Of a stretch of 64,000 bases of DNA, positions 11,282-23,120 are shown piece after piece (positions within the stretch are counted from its first letter, which is position 1; each line of letters opens with the position of its first letter). The stretch comes from Guadua angustifolia (taxonomy: Eukaryota > Streptophyta > Magnoliopsida > Poales > Poaceae), in assembly GCA_036346375.1 (NCBI GenBank), contig CM070500.1, forward strand, positions 71,924,525-71,988,524. The letters run 5' to 3'. The notes beneath the pieces were generated by a model. It had not been told where the DNA came from. It did no database searches and saw only the letters and a list, made by a program, of their open reading frames with translations. Position numbers and translations under genes: made by a program.

Positions 11282-13173
11282 TTAGTTTGCTATGTGTGCT
11301 ACATTGAAGAATTATGTGTCTTGTCTATGTGACTTGTTGTGATAACTTGTGTTTCATGTTGATGCTCCCTAGTAGGATTAGGGTATTATTGATATCAAAG
11401 ACATGAGTTTTGAGTCAAGAATAATGGTTCAATTCGTATTCATGATAAAAGATTATGGTTTTTGTATGAAGTATTGATGATAAAGGAATGTGAGGACGGA
11501 GTATGGAATTTGGTTGTGAAAATGGTTTGATTTATGATCAAGATAGATGGAATTAGTAATTACTCGAGTATTGGGGATGTGAGTATGAATATGAATGTTG
11601 AGGATGTGATTATGAGTGCTGAGAATGTGAATGGAAATTTGTGGATGTGAGAAGTGGCTGATGTTTATGTATTTGGCTATGGCTATACAAATGTGAGAAA
11701 TGAATGTATTTTGCAAATTTGTTTATGTCTATTGCATTTGTGCATTCATGATGGAAGAGGCGACCCATTCTGATGCGGGCCTCTGTGCTCACATGTAGTG
11801 AGCACGAAAGTCCTACCGTAGTCCGTATCGTGGTTGTATGGGAGCGAGTCGATGAGTAGGCACCCTCCACCACGGGTGGAAGGTGAATGAGAGGGTGCAC
11901 ACCGACGGGTGTGCACTCGGCCATACCGGTATGTGCTAAAGAAGAGATGAGACATGCATAATGCATCATATACAATGGGCTATTATGTGAATGAAATGCA
12001 TGGTTGTGTTGCATTATATATCATTGCAGATATGCATGGGATATTATGTGAATGAAATACATGGTTGTGTTGCATTATATATCATTGCAGATATGCATGG
12101 GATATTATGTGAATGAAATGCATGGTTGTGTTGCATTATATATCATTGCGTATCTGCATGGGATATTATGTGAATGAAATGCATGGTTGTGTTGCATTAT
12201 ATATCATTGCAGATATGCATGGGATATTATGTGAATGAAATGCATGGTTGTGTTGCATTATATATCATTGCGTATCTGCATGGGATATTATGTGAATGAA
12301 ATGCATGGTTGTGTTGCATTATATATCATTGCAGATATGCATGGGATATTATATGAATGAAATGCATGGTTGTGTTGCATTATATAGCATTGCAAATATG
12401 CATGAAATATTATGTGAATGAAAGCATAAAAGCATTTCATTGCATTGTGTATTGCGATTGATAAATGTTGATTGATGAGAATGGAAAGAACAGGTTGAGA
12501 GTTGAGTCGTGGGTTCATCCAAAATTGATTTTCGAGGCATGAGTAAGGTTTTGTTACATTGTCGAGTTGGTTGAGGTAAGTGGGTATTCTTTTTTGTTCT
12601 TTGGATGTTTGACTAAGTAATGGTTATTTAAATGATGAAGTAATCGTGCTCTTACGTTTTGGATCTTTTATGAATTCAATTGTTTCCTTTATTTACGGAT
12701 GTCAATTTAAGGAACTACTACTTGATGTCTTCTAATAGTTGCATTTTAGTCTAATGCCTTACTTTTCCTACTTGTTGCACTTTCTTTGAGTCTTGGACTC
12801 ACGCTTGTTTGCTTCTGTTCTAGGTACCTTGAAGGCGATTCATCGGGTTGGGAGTAGTAACTGCGTGCCATTGCGGTCTCCAACAATTTATTTAACCAAT
12901 TCATCAAATCTGAATGTAATTAATGTGATTGTAATTTATGGTTCATCGTAATGAGATTTCTTAAATTCTGTTGAGTGTGTGATTGCTTAACTAAGGACCT
13001 GCTAGAATGATATCATATCTGCTGCTATTCATTTGTCTGCTGAGTGGATGTCCTCTGTTCTAGAGAGGTCATGCCGAAATTTTATAAATTCCGGTGGCTT
13101 AGTTTCTAAGCCGGTCTTAATAGTTTAGAGGGTTGGTAGCATCCGTGGCGCGTATGGGCTCCGGGGTGTTACA
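11282..13173 (+). mobile_element. Gypsy LTR, family A, 3' part
   Basis: It resumes the LTR broken at 7979: GTTTGCTATGTGTG and GATGCTCCCTAGTAGGATTAGG match 35349 onward in the solo copy, and it ends GGGGTGTTACA at 13173. Compared with the 34 kb copy, about 650 bp next to the break are missing. Flanking 5-mers (GATAT before 7297, ATTAT after 13173) are not a clean TSD. Signature text shared with all family A copies is the CCATACCGGTATGTGC box near 11922 and a Y-rich tail. Confidence 0.75.
11975..12430. repeat. 61-bp minisatellite, about 7.5 copies
   Basis: The unit GGATATTATGTGAATGAAAT...GTTGCATTATATATCATTGC repeats every 61 bp from about 11975 to 12430. Units differ mainly in GCAGATATGCATG versus GCGTATCTGCATG. 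It lies inside the family A LTR. The ORFs of 63-134 codons across it are repeat translations. Confidence 0.95.
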
Positions 13174-13845
13174 ATTATATATAAATTAGCAAAACTTGTG
13201 ATGTAAATTCGTTCAAAATTTTTGAATTCAAGTATATTTTTTTCAAATGTATGAGTTTATTTGAATTGCTACAGGTTGATATATATCCTAGAACTGAAAT
13301 TTTTAAAAAATATACCTGAATTTGAGTCGGACCGTAGAATAATACCCCTAATCCTCTCATTATCCTGTACTTGTCCAAAAAAGCTAGTATACACAGTCAA
13401 CAAAACTGATACCATAAAATATCTTATGAAATTTTTTCATTTAATTATCAGAGTATTACAATATTAATGGCTCACAGGCCAACTAAAAATATAGCAACAA
13501 AAAGTAAAAAGAGGCAGTCTGACCTAGCAAATCCCATAGGAAATCGACTAGGGCAACGACCTAGTCTTCGAGATCCTCATTGGTGAAGGAATGCTCTTCC
13601 TCTAAAAACAATAGATAATGCAAGGCAAATGCATTAAATGCAGTATTAGTGAAGGGATAACAGAGGAAGGCACAATATTGTTAGTTTGAGCATAAAGCAA
13701 CATTTCAAATACAATAAGCACTTTCCAATGCGTAATTGATATTGTAAAACTGAGTTTTAATCCAACTTTCTACACGGGATACAACCTAGAATTTCATCCC
13801 AAATTTTCCTATATGTAACCCATTTTTCAAAATCATTTTGAAAAC
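13174..13845. other. AT-rich spacer, partly LTR-like
   Basis: No gene is visible. The portion from about 13,480 (GACCTAGCAAATCCC onward) resembles, in composition and in a few words (ACACGGGATACAACC, ATGCAAGGCAAATGC), the first part of a family B LTR, but I could not fix ends. It flanks the gag-only Sirevirus and supplies the left TSD AATAA (13846-13850). Confidence 0.35.
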
Positions 13846-13850
13846 AATAA

Positions 13851-15370
13851 TGTAGGATCGATATAAACTAAACTAGCAATCAGAGGGGGGGTGAATGATT
13901 GCGCGGAAGCTAAAATCAAAATTTTCTTGATTCACAAAACCCCCTAAATTAATTATGAAATATTGCTCTCGGATTCGACAAAAACAGAGTATATGCGTTC
14001 GGTAAATTGTAAATTCCTGGAGATCTAGCTGCTGGATTGACCTGAAATTTTAACAGACGAAACTAGATTCCAATACGCATCTAACAAAAAAAGAATCAGG
14101 TCGATCGGATCTACAGATCAAAAGTTATAAATCTTGCAAGCTTGCTGTGACAAAATATGACGAAAATCAAGCAAACCCTAATTTCGTGATTAATCACAAT
14201 CTACAAAAGATTAACCTACAAAACTTTGAGGAACACTAAATTAATGCCCTAAGAAGGTTTTAGATGGATCAAATCAAAATTAAACTTGTTGAATAAAAAG
14301 ATACAATGATTCAATCTACTAAAAGAAATGAAGCAATCAAAACGAAATTACCGTAGCAAAACCTCGCCTGTGAACAGTAACCGCGATAATTACTGTAGCA
14401 ACGCGAGATTACTGTAGCGAGTTGCGTCGCTCGAACTCATCGACGGGCGTGGCCTCTTTGCTTTTCTTCTGCGTTGGAGATCGGCAAGAAGGACCTCCCT
14501 CGCCCGCGTCTTTGTCGCCGGACAAGGCTATTGTCGTATGGAAAACCGGTGAACGTCACGCGCTGACCGCCCGACTACTCATCCAGCCGTGCACTCACGC
14601 CAGGGGCGCATGCATGGAAAAATCTCTGGCGCTGGAAATCAAAAGCGTCGTTCCTCTGCATGCATGAACCGCCGGCGGAAAACAAAAGTCGCATAAAAGC
14701 GGCCACCGGTAGCGCAAAAAGTCTCAATTGATTGATTAGGTTTTCGGGGTTTTATACAACTCAAAACCCTAACACATATATGCATATCCACTTGGCCCAA
14801 TAACACATGGCCCAATATATGCATATAACCCAAAATTCACACATGCAGCGTCACGGCCGCTGCCGCACTCACGTGACTAACCGACCTTCGTGTGCACCGT
14901 TCTCTGCCCGAGCGTCCGCGTGACATCCTCGACCACGGGATCTCGATTCCTCCACGAACCTAGTCCCGAACCTCGGTTCCTCCATGAACCTAGTTCGGTC
15001 CGTCATCGACCACGTTAAGCCCTCGAGCAACACACTGCACGAATAAACAACAACCGGTCCGAGCACAAGTCCACGACTTGACTCAAGGTTAATCCATGCA
15101 ACCACTCACACGAGTGCATTGCATCAAGCAAAACCATCATGCTATCACCAGCATAATTAAAACATCGAGCACAAGTCCACGACTTGCCTCAAAATCAATC
15201 CATGCAACCACTCACATGAGTGCATTGCATCAAACAAAATCCATCATGCTATCACCGCATAATAATCATATCAACATAGCACATGCACAAGCACCACACA
15301 TGCTATAACCAAAGTCACTTTACAATGCCAATTTCACCATTCAACCAATTTTTCATCACATGATCTCACA
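13851..15370 (-). repeat. 3' LTR of the gag-only Sirevirus (1520 bp)
   Basis: Bounded by TGTAGGATCG and GATCTCACA (plus-strand reading). Near the left edge is GAGGGGGGGTGAATGATT, the complement of the Sirevirus-type CACCCCCCCTC motif at LTR 3' ends. A TATA box on the minus strand (TATAAAA complement at 14750-14756) and GC-rich leader sequence on both sides of it suggest the promoter. It is near-identical to the right LTR; most visible differences are one- or few-base indels. Confidence 0.9.
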
Positions 15371-15730
15371 ATCTCCCCTTGATGAAAACATTGGCAACAC
15401 CCTTGGACTGAACATTGGCATTCACCTCACAAAACAGTTGTAAGAAATTTTTGTTATAAAACAAAAAGATAAGCAAGGTGACCAAAAGATAAAGAGAGGA
15501 AATCTCCCCCTACAAAGAAGAAACAAAATCTCCCCTTATCTAAAAAGAAATCTCCCCCTATGACAAAGAGAAACTCCCCCTAACAGAAAGAAGAAATGTG
15601 TGTGTGAATGTGCAATGTGTAACACAAAACTCTCCCTTTGATTCCAAAATTTCTCCCCCTTTGACAATGGATTCATCAAGAATGCAAAAAGAGAACAAAA
15701 AAGAAACTTCTCCCCCTTTATGTTGTTGTT
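15371..15730 (-). other. Polypurine tract array next to the 3' LTR
   Basis: The proximal tract (minus strand ATCAAGGGGAGAT, 15371-15383) abuts the LTR. Further tracts of the form (T)CTCCCC(C)T on the plus strand follow at about 15505, 15531, 15551, 15573, 15628, 15652 and 15709, with another near 16630. Multiple polypurine tracts are an established Sirevirus feature. A run from about 15731 to 17020 contains no ORF with protein character. Confidence 0.8.
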
Positions 15731-17020
15731 TTCCTTTTTTTTATGTACTAAGCATTATGAATCATGCACAAATGTAACGACTTGATCACCAAGTCATGCT
15801 ATCAACAGTACTTGCACCCTCAAATCTACACATAAACAATGTAGAGTAAGCATAACTAGAAATCAAGTACTATTAACAATTTTTTGCATGGCATGATCTC
15901 CCTTTCTCAACAATCTTAAAACCTGAAAACATTAAATTTTTGTGCACTTTATTTGTACTTTGAAAAACTGATTCATTAATTTGATTGCAACAATCACAAT
16001 TGCAAGGAATTACATGCACCATCAGCCTTACTTTTCAACCATGCCAAGCAATCACAAGCTTAAGGTTTTATGGTTTCGGTCATACACAACCTCTTCCAAG
16101 TTCATATCAAAGTGCAATGATAAGCAGTCTCGAAAAGAAGAAGTGCGACAGTACATGACCTTGTTCTTACATTTATCAACAATCATTTTTTTTAGCACTT
16201 AACTTTTAGCACTTTTTCGAGCAGGATTAAGATAGCCAAGAAAGTTCAACCATGACAAGATTTAATTCAAGTTGTCATTTCATTTAAAAAGTCATGACAT
16301 AAACTACACCATATATGTATAAACAGAAAGTTGCAAAGACCTTGTAGCATAAACATGGCTTCAAATGACATATGTGTATGAAATACAATGCTCAGTACCT
16401 TTTTATTGTTTTTCATTTTTTTTTGTTTTTCATTTAAGAAACACACAAAATAAAAAGCATGCTACACAATATTATAAGGTTTTTCACAAGCTCTCCCTCA
16501 AAACAACCATTTTAAAAAAAACTTCTTCAAAATTGTCACTTGAAGAGAATAAACTTAACAACAAAAGGTTTAAAAGAACAAACCTCCCAAAAGCATCCGA
16601 AAAAGACTTTCACACAAAAAAAAACAATAACTCCCCCTCAAATGGATAACCAATGAGATCAACAGAGAGGAGATGATGATATACATGTGCTTGAGTTATC
16701 ATGGTATGTTCAATTAAGCATAAGCATGAATCATGATAAGTGAATCCAAACAATGAAAAGCATGATATAAGATATAACATTATTGAACATGCCAAGGGAT
16801 ACATATGAGCATATGAACAATCATTTCATCTCATGCCACAATTAGATATCTGTGAATGTAAAGAACATGAGTGTATAAATAACTCACAAAGTAGATGAAG
16901 AATTATTGCACATGCCTCTTGAAAATCATCTCAAGGGTGAGAACCATCCAAGTCTTGATCCCATCTCACAAAAGACCAAGATCCACTAAGCTTCTGTTCT
17001 CCAACCCGCATCTGAAAAAC

Positions 17021-19225
17021 CTATATAGCACGAGAAGATGTCGAGGCCTCGGTACTGGGGTTAGAAATAAAGCATTTGGGAATCCAGTACTGAGACACAC
17101 GACGAGTAGGCACAACACGAGTATGCTTGTTCATAAAAACAGATTTGCCCTTTCTCGTGTTTTTTGTAACAAAAGGTGTTTGCATCACCCTAGGCACAAA
17201 ATGAGGAGTGAAATGTGCCTTCCTGAAATTAGACCTAGCCTTAGCCTTTTCTTTCTTTTGCTGTTTGGCTAGCCTAAAACAAAAATCTACTAAATGTCCA
17301 TCTCTACCACAATGAGTGCAAGTGTACTTAACATGATGTTTAGCTTTAGAAATAGAAGTAGCATTTGCATTTATCATAGTAGGAGATAACACACCAGCAG
17401 ACTTGAAAATAGTTTTCTTAGGCTCATTGACAATCTCAAATTTTTCACTTTCAAGTGTCTTAACAACAGTGGAAGCATGTGATTTATGATGAGCATAAGA
17501 ATCAAAACCTAAACCTTTGTGATGAGTGCTAACTTTTGATTGATCCAAAATCATGTTTAGGTTTTTCTTTCCTTTAGTGAAACGTTCTAAAGATTTTTCC
17601 AAGTAATCAACTTTTCGAACAAGAGTTAAACAGTTATTACATGGAACGTCCACTTTTCCTTTCTGTTTGCGACAAGTTGAGCATGAGAGAACTTCATGAG
17701 TGAGCATAGCATCTGTCATTTGAGAAACCCTAGCATTTGCATCATGCAACTTCAATTCCAATATAGCACATTTAGAACAATGAGTTGTATCATGCAAATC
17801 AACAGTTGAACAGCTAGCGTTTTTAACATGTTTCGCATTTTCTTTCTTTTCAGTATTGACTTGTTCTAACAAAGAAACATGTTCTTTCCTAAGCACAGTA
17901 AGCTCACTGTAGATTAAGTCACATGATTTGCAAGCATCATCATCAGGAATCAAAGATTTAAGTCTAGCAATTTCAGCATGCAAAGATTCCACAAGAACAT
18001 CATGTTTCTTAATTTTCTTGTTGCGTTTGTCAAGCAATTTTCCAAGACGAACAACAGCAATAGTTAATTCATCGTAAGAAGGTTCTACCTCATTGAAGTC
18101 GCTGTCATGATCGTCTTCGGTAAAGCTTTCCTCACTTCTAGCCATGAGACACAACCCTGTTAATTCATGCTTGCTTGGAGTTGTTGTGTCATCTTCACTG
18201 CTCTCCGAATCCACATCGCTCAAATTGACTTGTTCAAGAGCGGAAAGGACCCGGTGGACAATTTTGCGGTTGATGAAGCTCTTCCTTCTATTGCTTGGAG
18301 AGAACTTCTTCTTCTCTTTTCTTTTGTCATTGTCCTTCTCCTCCCTTGATGCTTTACCTGCAAGTTTAGGACAATTTGGACGAATGTGGTTGAGATCACC
18401 ACACTCATAGCATCTTGGAGGGCCACCACCAACTCTCTTCCTCATTCTCACATTCTGCAAAGCTTTATTAAAACGAGAAGAGAGTAGTGCCAAGTCTTCT
18501 TCAGGAAATTCTTCAATCTGTTCATCGGTTAGTGAAGACAAGAAAGACAAAGCAAAACTTGAAGAAACATTATTCTGAGACATGCTAGATTGGGAGGTCA
18601 ATGCAATTGATTTATGATCATTCTTTCTAGCAAGAACATCCAATTCATGAGTTTTTAATTTAGAGAAAAGAACATCTAAAGTAAGTGTACTCATGACAGT
18701 TGATTCTCTAATGGATGTAACTTTCATCTCCCAAATTGACATGTCTAATGCACCAAGCAATTGTCTAGCATTAGCAGCATCATCAAAGCTAACTCCAACA
18801 ACGACATAAATTGCTAAGAATTTTATTAAAGCGTGCAAAGAAATCATCTAGCGACTCACCGGGTTTCATCTCAAATCGCATGTATTCTTTCTTATATATA
18901 TCCTGACGAACCTCTTTGACAGTGTTAGAACCCTCATGATAATCACAAAGAGATTTCCATACCTCATATGCCGACTTGAGATGGATCACGCGGTCGAAGT
19001 CGCTTCTTCCCAATCCTTGAATGATCAAATTTCGTGCTCTGCTATTCGCTTCAACCTGTGCTTGATTGATTTCATTGACTTGATCATTCTCAGGAACTTG
19101 ATATGGTTTGTACACCTTCTCCCAGATTGCAAAGCCCTGAGCTTGAATGTATGCCTCCATCTTCGCTTTCCAGAACTGAAAATCAACACCTTCGAAAACA
19201 CAAGGTTTTGTCGAAACCTATCCAT
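17021..19225 (-). pseudogene. gag: Sirevirus gag polyprotein, two frameshifts
   Basis: The start ATG is at 19225. One frameshift a few codons later leads into the frame with KPCVFEGVDFQFWK and AYIQAQGFAIWEKV (a retrotransposon gag domain of the UBN2 type). A second near 18,800-18,850 leads into a 608-residue frame. That frame carries a CCHC zinc knuckle (CYECGDLNHIRPNC), an acidic and coiled-coil-like middle, a cysteine-rich CxxC patch, and a second zinc knuckle (CTHCGRDGHLVDFC). It stops after PSTEASTSSRAI, immediately before where Copia protease (DSG motif) normally follows. Gag would form the virus-like particle and bind RNA. The shifts could be real decay or uncorrected single-base errors. 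Confidence 0.85.
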
Positions 19226-19272
19226 CGCTACGGTTTCTAATCACCGGTTAAGATTAATTAGAAAAACCTTGC

Positions 19273-19284
19273 TCTGATACCACT
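19273..19284 (-). other. Primer binding site (initiator tRNA-Met)
   Basis: The minus strand reads TGGTATCAGAGC two bases after the 5' LTR end. This is the standard plant Copia primer site complementary to the 3' end of initiator tRNA-Met. Confidence 0.9.
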
Positions 19285-20819
19285 TGTAGGATCGATATAA
19301 ACTAAACTAGCAATCAGAGGGGGGGTGAATGATTGCGCGGAAGCTAAAATCAAAATTTTCTTGATTCACAAAACCCCCTAAATTAATTATGAAATATTGC
19401 TCTCGGATTCGACAAAAACAGAGTATATGCGTTCGGTAAATTGTAAATTCCTGGAGATCTAGCTGCTGGATTGACCTGAAATTTTAACAGACGAAACTAG
19501 ATTCCAATACGCATCTAACAAAAAAAGAATCAGGTCGATCGGATCTACAGATCAAAAGTTATAAATCTTGCAAGCTTGCTGTGACAAAATATGACGAAAA
19601 TCAAGCAAACCCTAATTTCGTGATTAATCACAATCTACAAAAGATTAACCTACAAAACTTTGAGGAACACTAAATTAATGCCCTAAGAAGGTTTTAGATG
19701 GATCAAATCAAAATTAAACTTGTTGAATAAAAAGATACAATGATTCAATCTACTAAAAGAAATGAAGCAATCAAAAGCGAAATTACCGTAGCAAAACCTC
19801 GCTTTGTGAACAGTAACCGCGATAATTACTGTAGCAACGCGAGATTACTGTAGCGAGTTGCGTCGCTCGAACTCATCGACGGGCGTGGCCTCTTTGCTTT
19901 TCTTCTGCCGTTGGAGATCGGCAGCAAGGACCTCCCTCGCTTCGCGTCTTTGTCGCCGGACAAGGCTATTGTCGTATGGAAAACCGGTGAACGTCACGCC
20001 TGACCGCCGACTACTCATCCAGCCGTGCACTCACGCCAGGACGCATGCATGGAAAAATCTCTGGCCGCTGGAAATCAAAACGTCGTTCCTCTGCATGCAT
20101 GAACCGCCGGCCGGAAAACAAAAGTCGCATAAAAACGGCCACACAGCCGCCGCAAAAAGTCTCAATTGATTGATTAGGTTTTCCAGGGTTTTTATACAAC
20201 TCAAAACCCTAACACATATATGCATATCCACTTGGCCCAATAACACATGGCCCAATATATGCATATAACCCAAAATTCACACATGCACGCGTACGGCCCG
20301 CCTGCCGCACTCACGTGACTAACCAGCCTTCGTGTGCACCGTTCTCTAGCCCGAACGTCCCGCATGACATCCTCGACCACCAGGATCTCGATTCCTCCCT
20401 GAACCTAGTCCCGAACCTCAGTTCCTCCATGAACCTAGTTCCGGTCCCGTCATCGACCACGTTCGCCCTCGAGCAACACCTGCACACGAATAAACAACAA
20501 CCAGTCCGAGCACAAGTCCACGACTTGACTCAAGGTTAATCCATGCAACCACTCACACGAGTGCATTGCATCAAGCAAAACCATCATGCTATCACCAGCA
20601 TAATTAAAACATCTGAGCACAAGTCCACGACTTGCCTCAAAATCAATCCATGCAACCACTCACATGAGTGCATTGCATCAAACAAAATCCATCATGCTAT
20701 CACCGGCATAATAATCATATCAACATAGCACATGCACAAGCACCACACATGCTATAACCAAAGTCACTTTACAATGCCAATTTCACCATTCAACCAATTT
20801 TTCATCACATGATCTCACA
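19285..20819 (-). repeat. 5' LTR of the gag-only Sirevirus (1535 bp)
   Basis: Matches 13851-15370 along its full length. The minus-strand TATA box complement lies at about 20190-20196. Its outer edge (CTCACA, 20819) is followed by TSD AATAA. Two internal near-copies of an 85-bp segment (CATGCAACCACTCACAYGAG, at about 20541 and 20650) form a short tandem duplication also present in the other LTR. Confidence 0.9.
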
Positions 20820-20824
20820 AATAA

Positions 20825-20992
20825 AATAATAATTTCAATTTGTTATAATTAATTATTTTTTAATATAAACTCTCGAATATTACAATTTGGCTTGAATTTG
20901 TGAATTTGAAATCATGGTGGCCTCTTCTAGCAATCTACTCCTGAGAGTAGTACGTATTTCTATATATATATATATGTATGTACATATACATG

Positions 20993-21030
<38 letters not shown>

Positions 21031-21330
21031 CATATATGTATGTATAAATATATATATACACTATATATACATATATATATATGTGTTTATACATATATAT
21101 GTATACATATACATGTGTATATATATCTATATATGCACATATATACATATAGATATATACATATATTCGCATATATGTGTATATCTATATGTGTACGTGA
21201 ATATGTACGTAATTATGTATATGTATGTATATATATATATATGCATATAAGTATGTGTCTATATGTATGTCTATGTATATATGTATGTGTCTATATATAT
21301 GTATATATATAATATAATGCCGAAATGGGG
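20825..21330. repeat. AT-rich flank and compound TA/TATG/TACA microsatellite
   Basis: 20825-20958 is AT-rich with nothing recognised. 20959-21312 is an imperfect compound microsatellite of TA, ATGT and ATAC words. Three ORFs of 70-132 codons rich in I, Y, H and C across it are repeat translations, not genes. Confidence 0.9.
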
Positions 21331-21420
21331 CACCATGGTGCCTAGGCTCCATATTTCAAATGCATGCATTGAAGCCATATTCTAGCATATTTTTTTAAAA
21401 AAAATTTAGTTATATATATA
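21331..21420. repeat. (TA)n-linked CACCATGGTG-family element, fragment
   Basis: Directly after the TA-rich microsatellite the sequence reads ATGCCGAAATGGGG then CACCATGGTG CCTAGG, the same boundary as at 23508-23530. It is cut off by the LTR starting at about 21421. Confidence 0.5.
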
Positions 21421-23091
21421 CTGAAGGATCGAGGTGGCCTAGAAGGATCGAGGTGGCACAGAACAAATATCTTAGCTCAAAAACTTAGCTACCAAATTTA
21501 GGAGATCGACAATAAAGCACAGACAACTCAAAATCAGCAAGAGGCAAACACAACAAAGAACAAAATCAAGTAAATGAAATTGAGACACAATGATTTATCC
21601 CGTGGTTCAGAGCTCAACTTCCACTTCACGTTAGAGCACTTCTCACGAAGTATAGCTCCTCCAAAGCTAGTCGCAGCAGCTTTGGTCTCCACTAAGGTGA
21701 CTCTTTCACCACTCCGGTGAGGTGAGTCCTAACCATTCACAAACAATGGTGGCCTTCCACAATCACCTTTGGACAGGTCACACCACACCTCCTCCAAGCC
21801 GTCTAGGAATACTTTGTCCCAAGAGTAATAGACTATCCACAAGTCTTGTCTCTTGGTTCACTTAGCTCAACACTAATTAGACTAAGCTTGGAGCCAAACA
21901 CTTAAAATGTTTGAGTTTTGGGTTCAAGGTTGAAGCACAGTCTCCTTGTTGGAATGAAAACTTTAGAGTGCTAAAATATCAAGGAGATCAAAAAGGATCA
22001 AAAAGTTATGTGAAGGAATGCTCAGAAAATGCTTATATAGCCATCTGCACAGTATATAGCTGTTACACCTACCACAGGAGCCGTTAGAACGTGTTAGATT
22101 ATCAAAACAGCCTACACACATTTGCAACGGACTTAGGAAGATTAGACTTCAATATTAGTCCTTTATACTCCGGACCGACATTGTTGAAAAGAGCTTTTGC
22201 GCTGGACTGAAATAGTTTGGTCCGTCGCACATAGGATTTCAACGAAATTTGGTCCGACAGAAGGATGGGTACTTGAACATTTGCACCAGGCCTAAAAATC
22301 TGGTCCGCCGTAGATAGAGATAAAAGAGGTTTGTATCAATAGACTTTTTGAAATAACAAGCTAAGTTCAACCTAGAAAAATACATTTGCGCCGGACTAAA
22401 TTTTGTGTTAGCGGAAGACGGTCCGGCGTGAATGTTGTACGCTCGGTTTAACTTTCATTCAAAAAGTTTGTCAACAACATACTTATAAAGGCATGGTCCG
22501 GCAAAGATATGACTTGCACCGGACTGAATTCCTGAGAGTATGAGGTTACTCCGTCGTGAATGGAGTGCGCTCGGTTTGATGTTTATCAAAGGAGATTTCA
22601 GCACCGGACAAACAAGAAATGGTTCGGCATGGACTTTAATTTTGCGCCGGATGGATTTTTAGAGCAAACAAGGATGGTCTGGCGAGGATGGAATTTCTAG
22701 AAAGATTACACCGGACTTAATGATGAAGCAAAGATACTTGGATCCGACGAGAACACACACTATCTAATCAGGAAGAATTGATTTTAGTGGGGAAAACATT
22801 TCGAAAGAATTTGACTCTAAGCAGTCTATCTATTCTTAGCTCATGAACCAAACTAGTACTTGAGCATAATCTCCCTTTATAGTACGGCCATTCTAAAAAC
22901 TATCCTAGCTACTTGGTTTGAATCATCTCCCAAGCCAAAACTACAAACAAGGATGCTTAACCTTGACCCTTTTTCTTTATGCCTCCTTGGATACCCAATC
23001 AGTGAACTTCTTACTTAGTAATCATTGACTTAATCATCAACACCAAAACCAAATAAAATTTTAAAATAAACAATTTGAGGGCCTAAATGCT
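21421..23091 (-). mobile_element. Sirevirus-like LTR, minus strand (solo or fragment)
   Basis: Read on the minus strand it opens GCATTTAGGCCCTCAAATTG with GGTTTTGGTGTTGATGA, the usual Sirevirus LTR start, although the terminal TGAAAGT has been lost to the (TA)n tract at 23091. It contains many CGCCGGAC / GGTCCGGCG palindromic words (about 22170-22760). Toward its 3' side it shares CCGTGGTTCAGAGC and CACTCCGGTGAGGTGAG-type text with the LTR at 55008-61920 (there at about 61330-61470 in opposite orientation). No internal coding region is attached and no TSD can be read because the flanks are microsatellite. Confidence 0.65.
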
Positions 23092-23120
23092 ATATATATA
23101 TATGTGTGTGTGTGTGTGTA
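23091..23120. repeat. (TA)n(TG)n microsatellite
   Basis: Short TA and TG runs lie between the LTR and the foldback at 23121. Confidence 0.9.

Larger units (their letters stand above)
13851..20819 (-). mobile_element. Gag-only Sirevirus-type Copia element (TR-GAG-like), complete with TSD
   Basis: Two LTRs (13851-15370 and 19285-20819) in direct orientation flank a tRNA-Met primer site (19273-19284), a gag gene (17021-19225) and a polypurine-tract array (15371 onward). The 5-bp TSD AATAA is at 13846-13850 and 20820-20824. Everything a retrotransposon needs in cis is present, but the 1.65 kb between gag and the 3' LTR contains no protease, integrase, RT or RNase H. Gag ends just where the protease would begin. 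Gag-bearing, pol-less elements (TR-GAG) are known in plants; Sirevirus membership is inferred from gag, multiple polypurine tracts and the C7-containing LTR end. Confidence 0.88.

Noticed and set aside
11975..12430. Regular repeat array considered as CRISPR-like
   Set aside because: The units are contiguous 61-bp tandem copies without unique spacers, inside an LTR of a plant genome.
20914..21312. 132-codon and overlapping ORFs rich in Tyr, Ile, His and Cys
   Set aside because: They are open in several frames because the compound TA/ATGT repeat lacks stops; no protein character.
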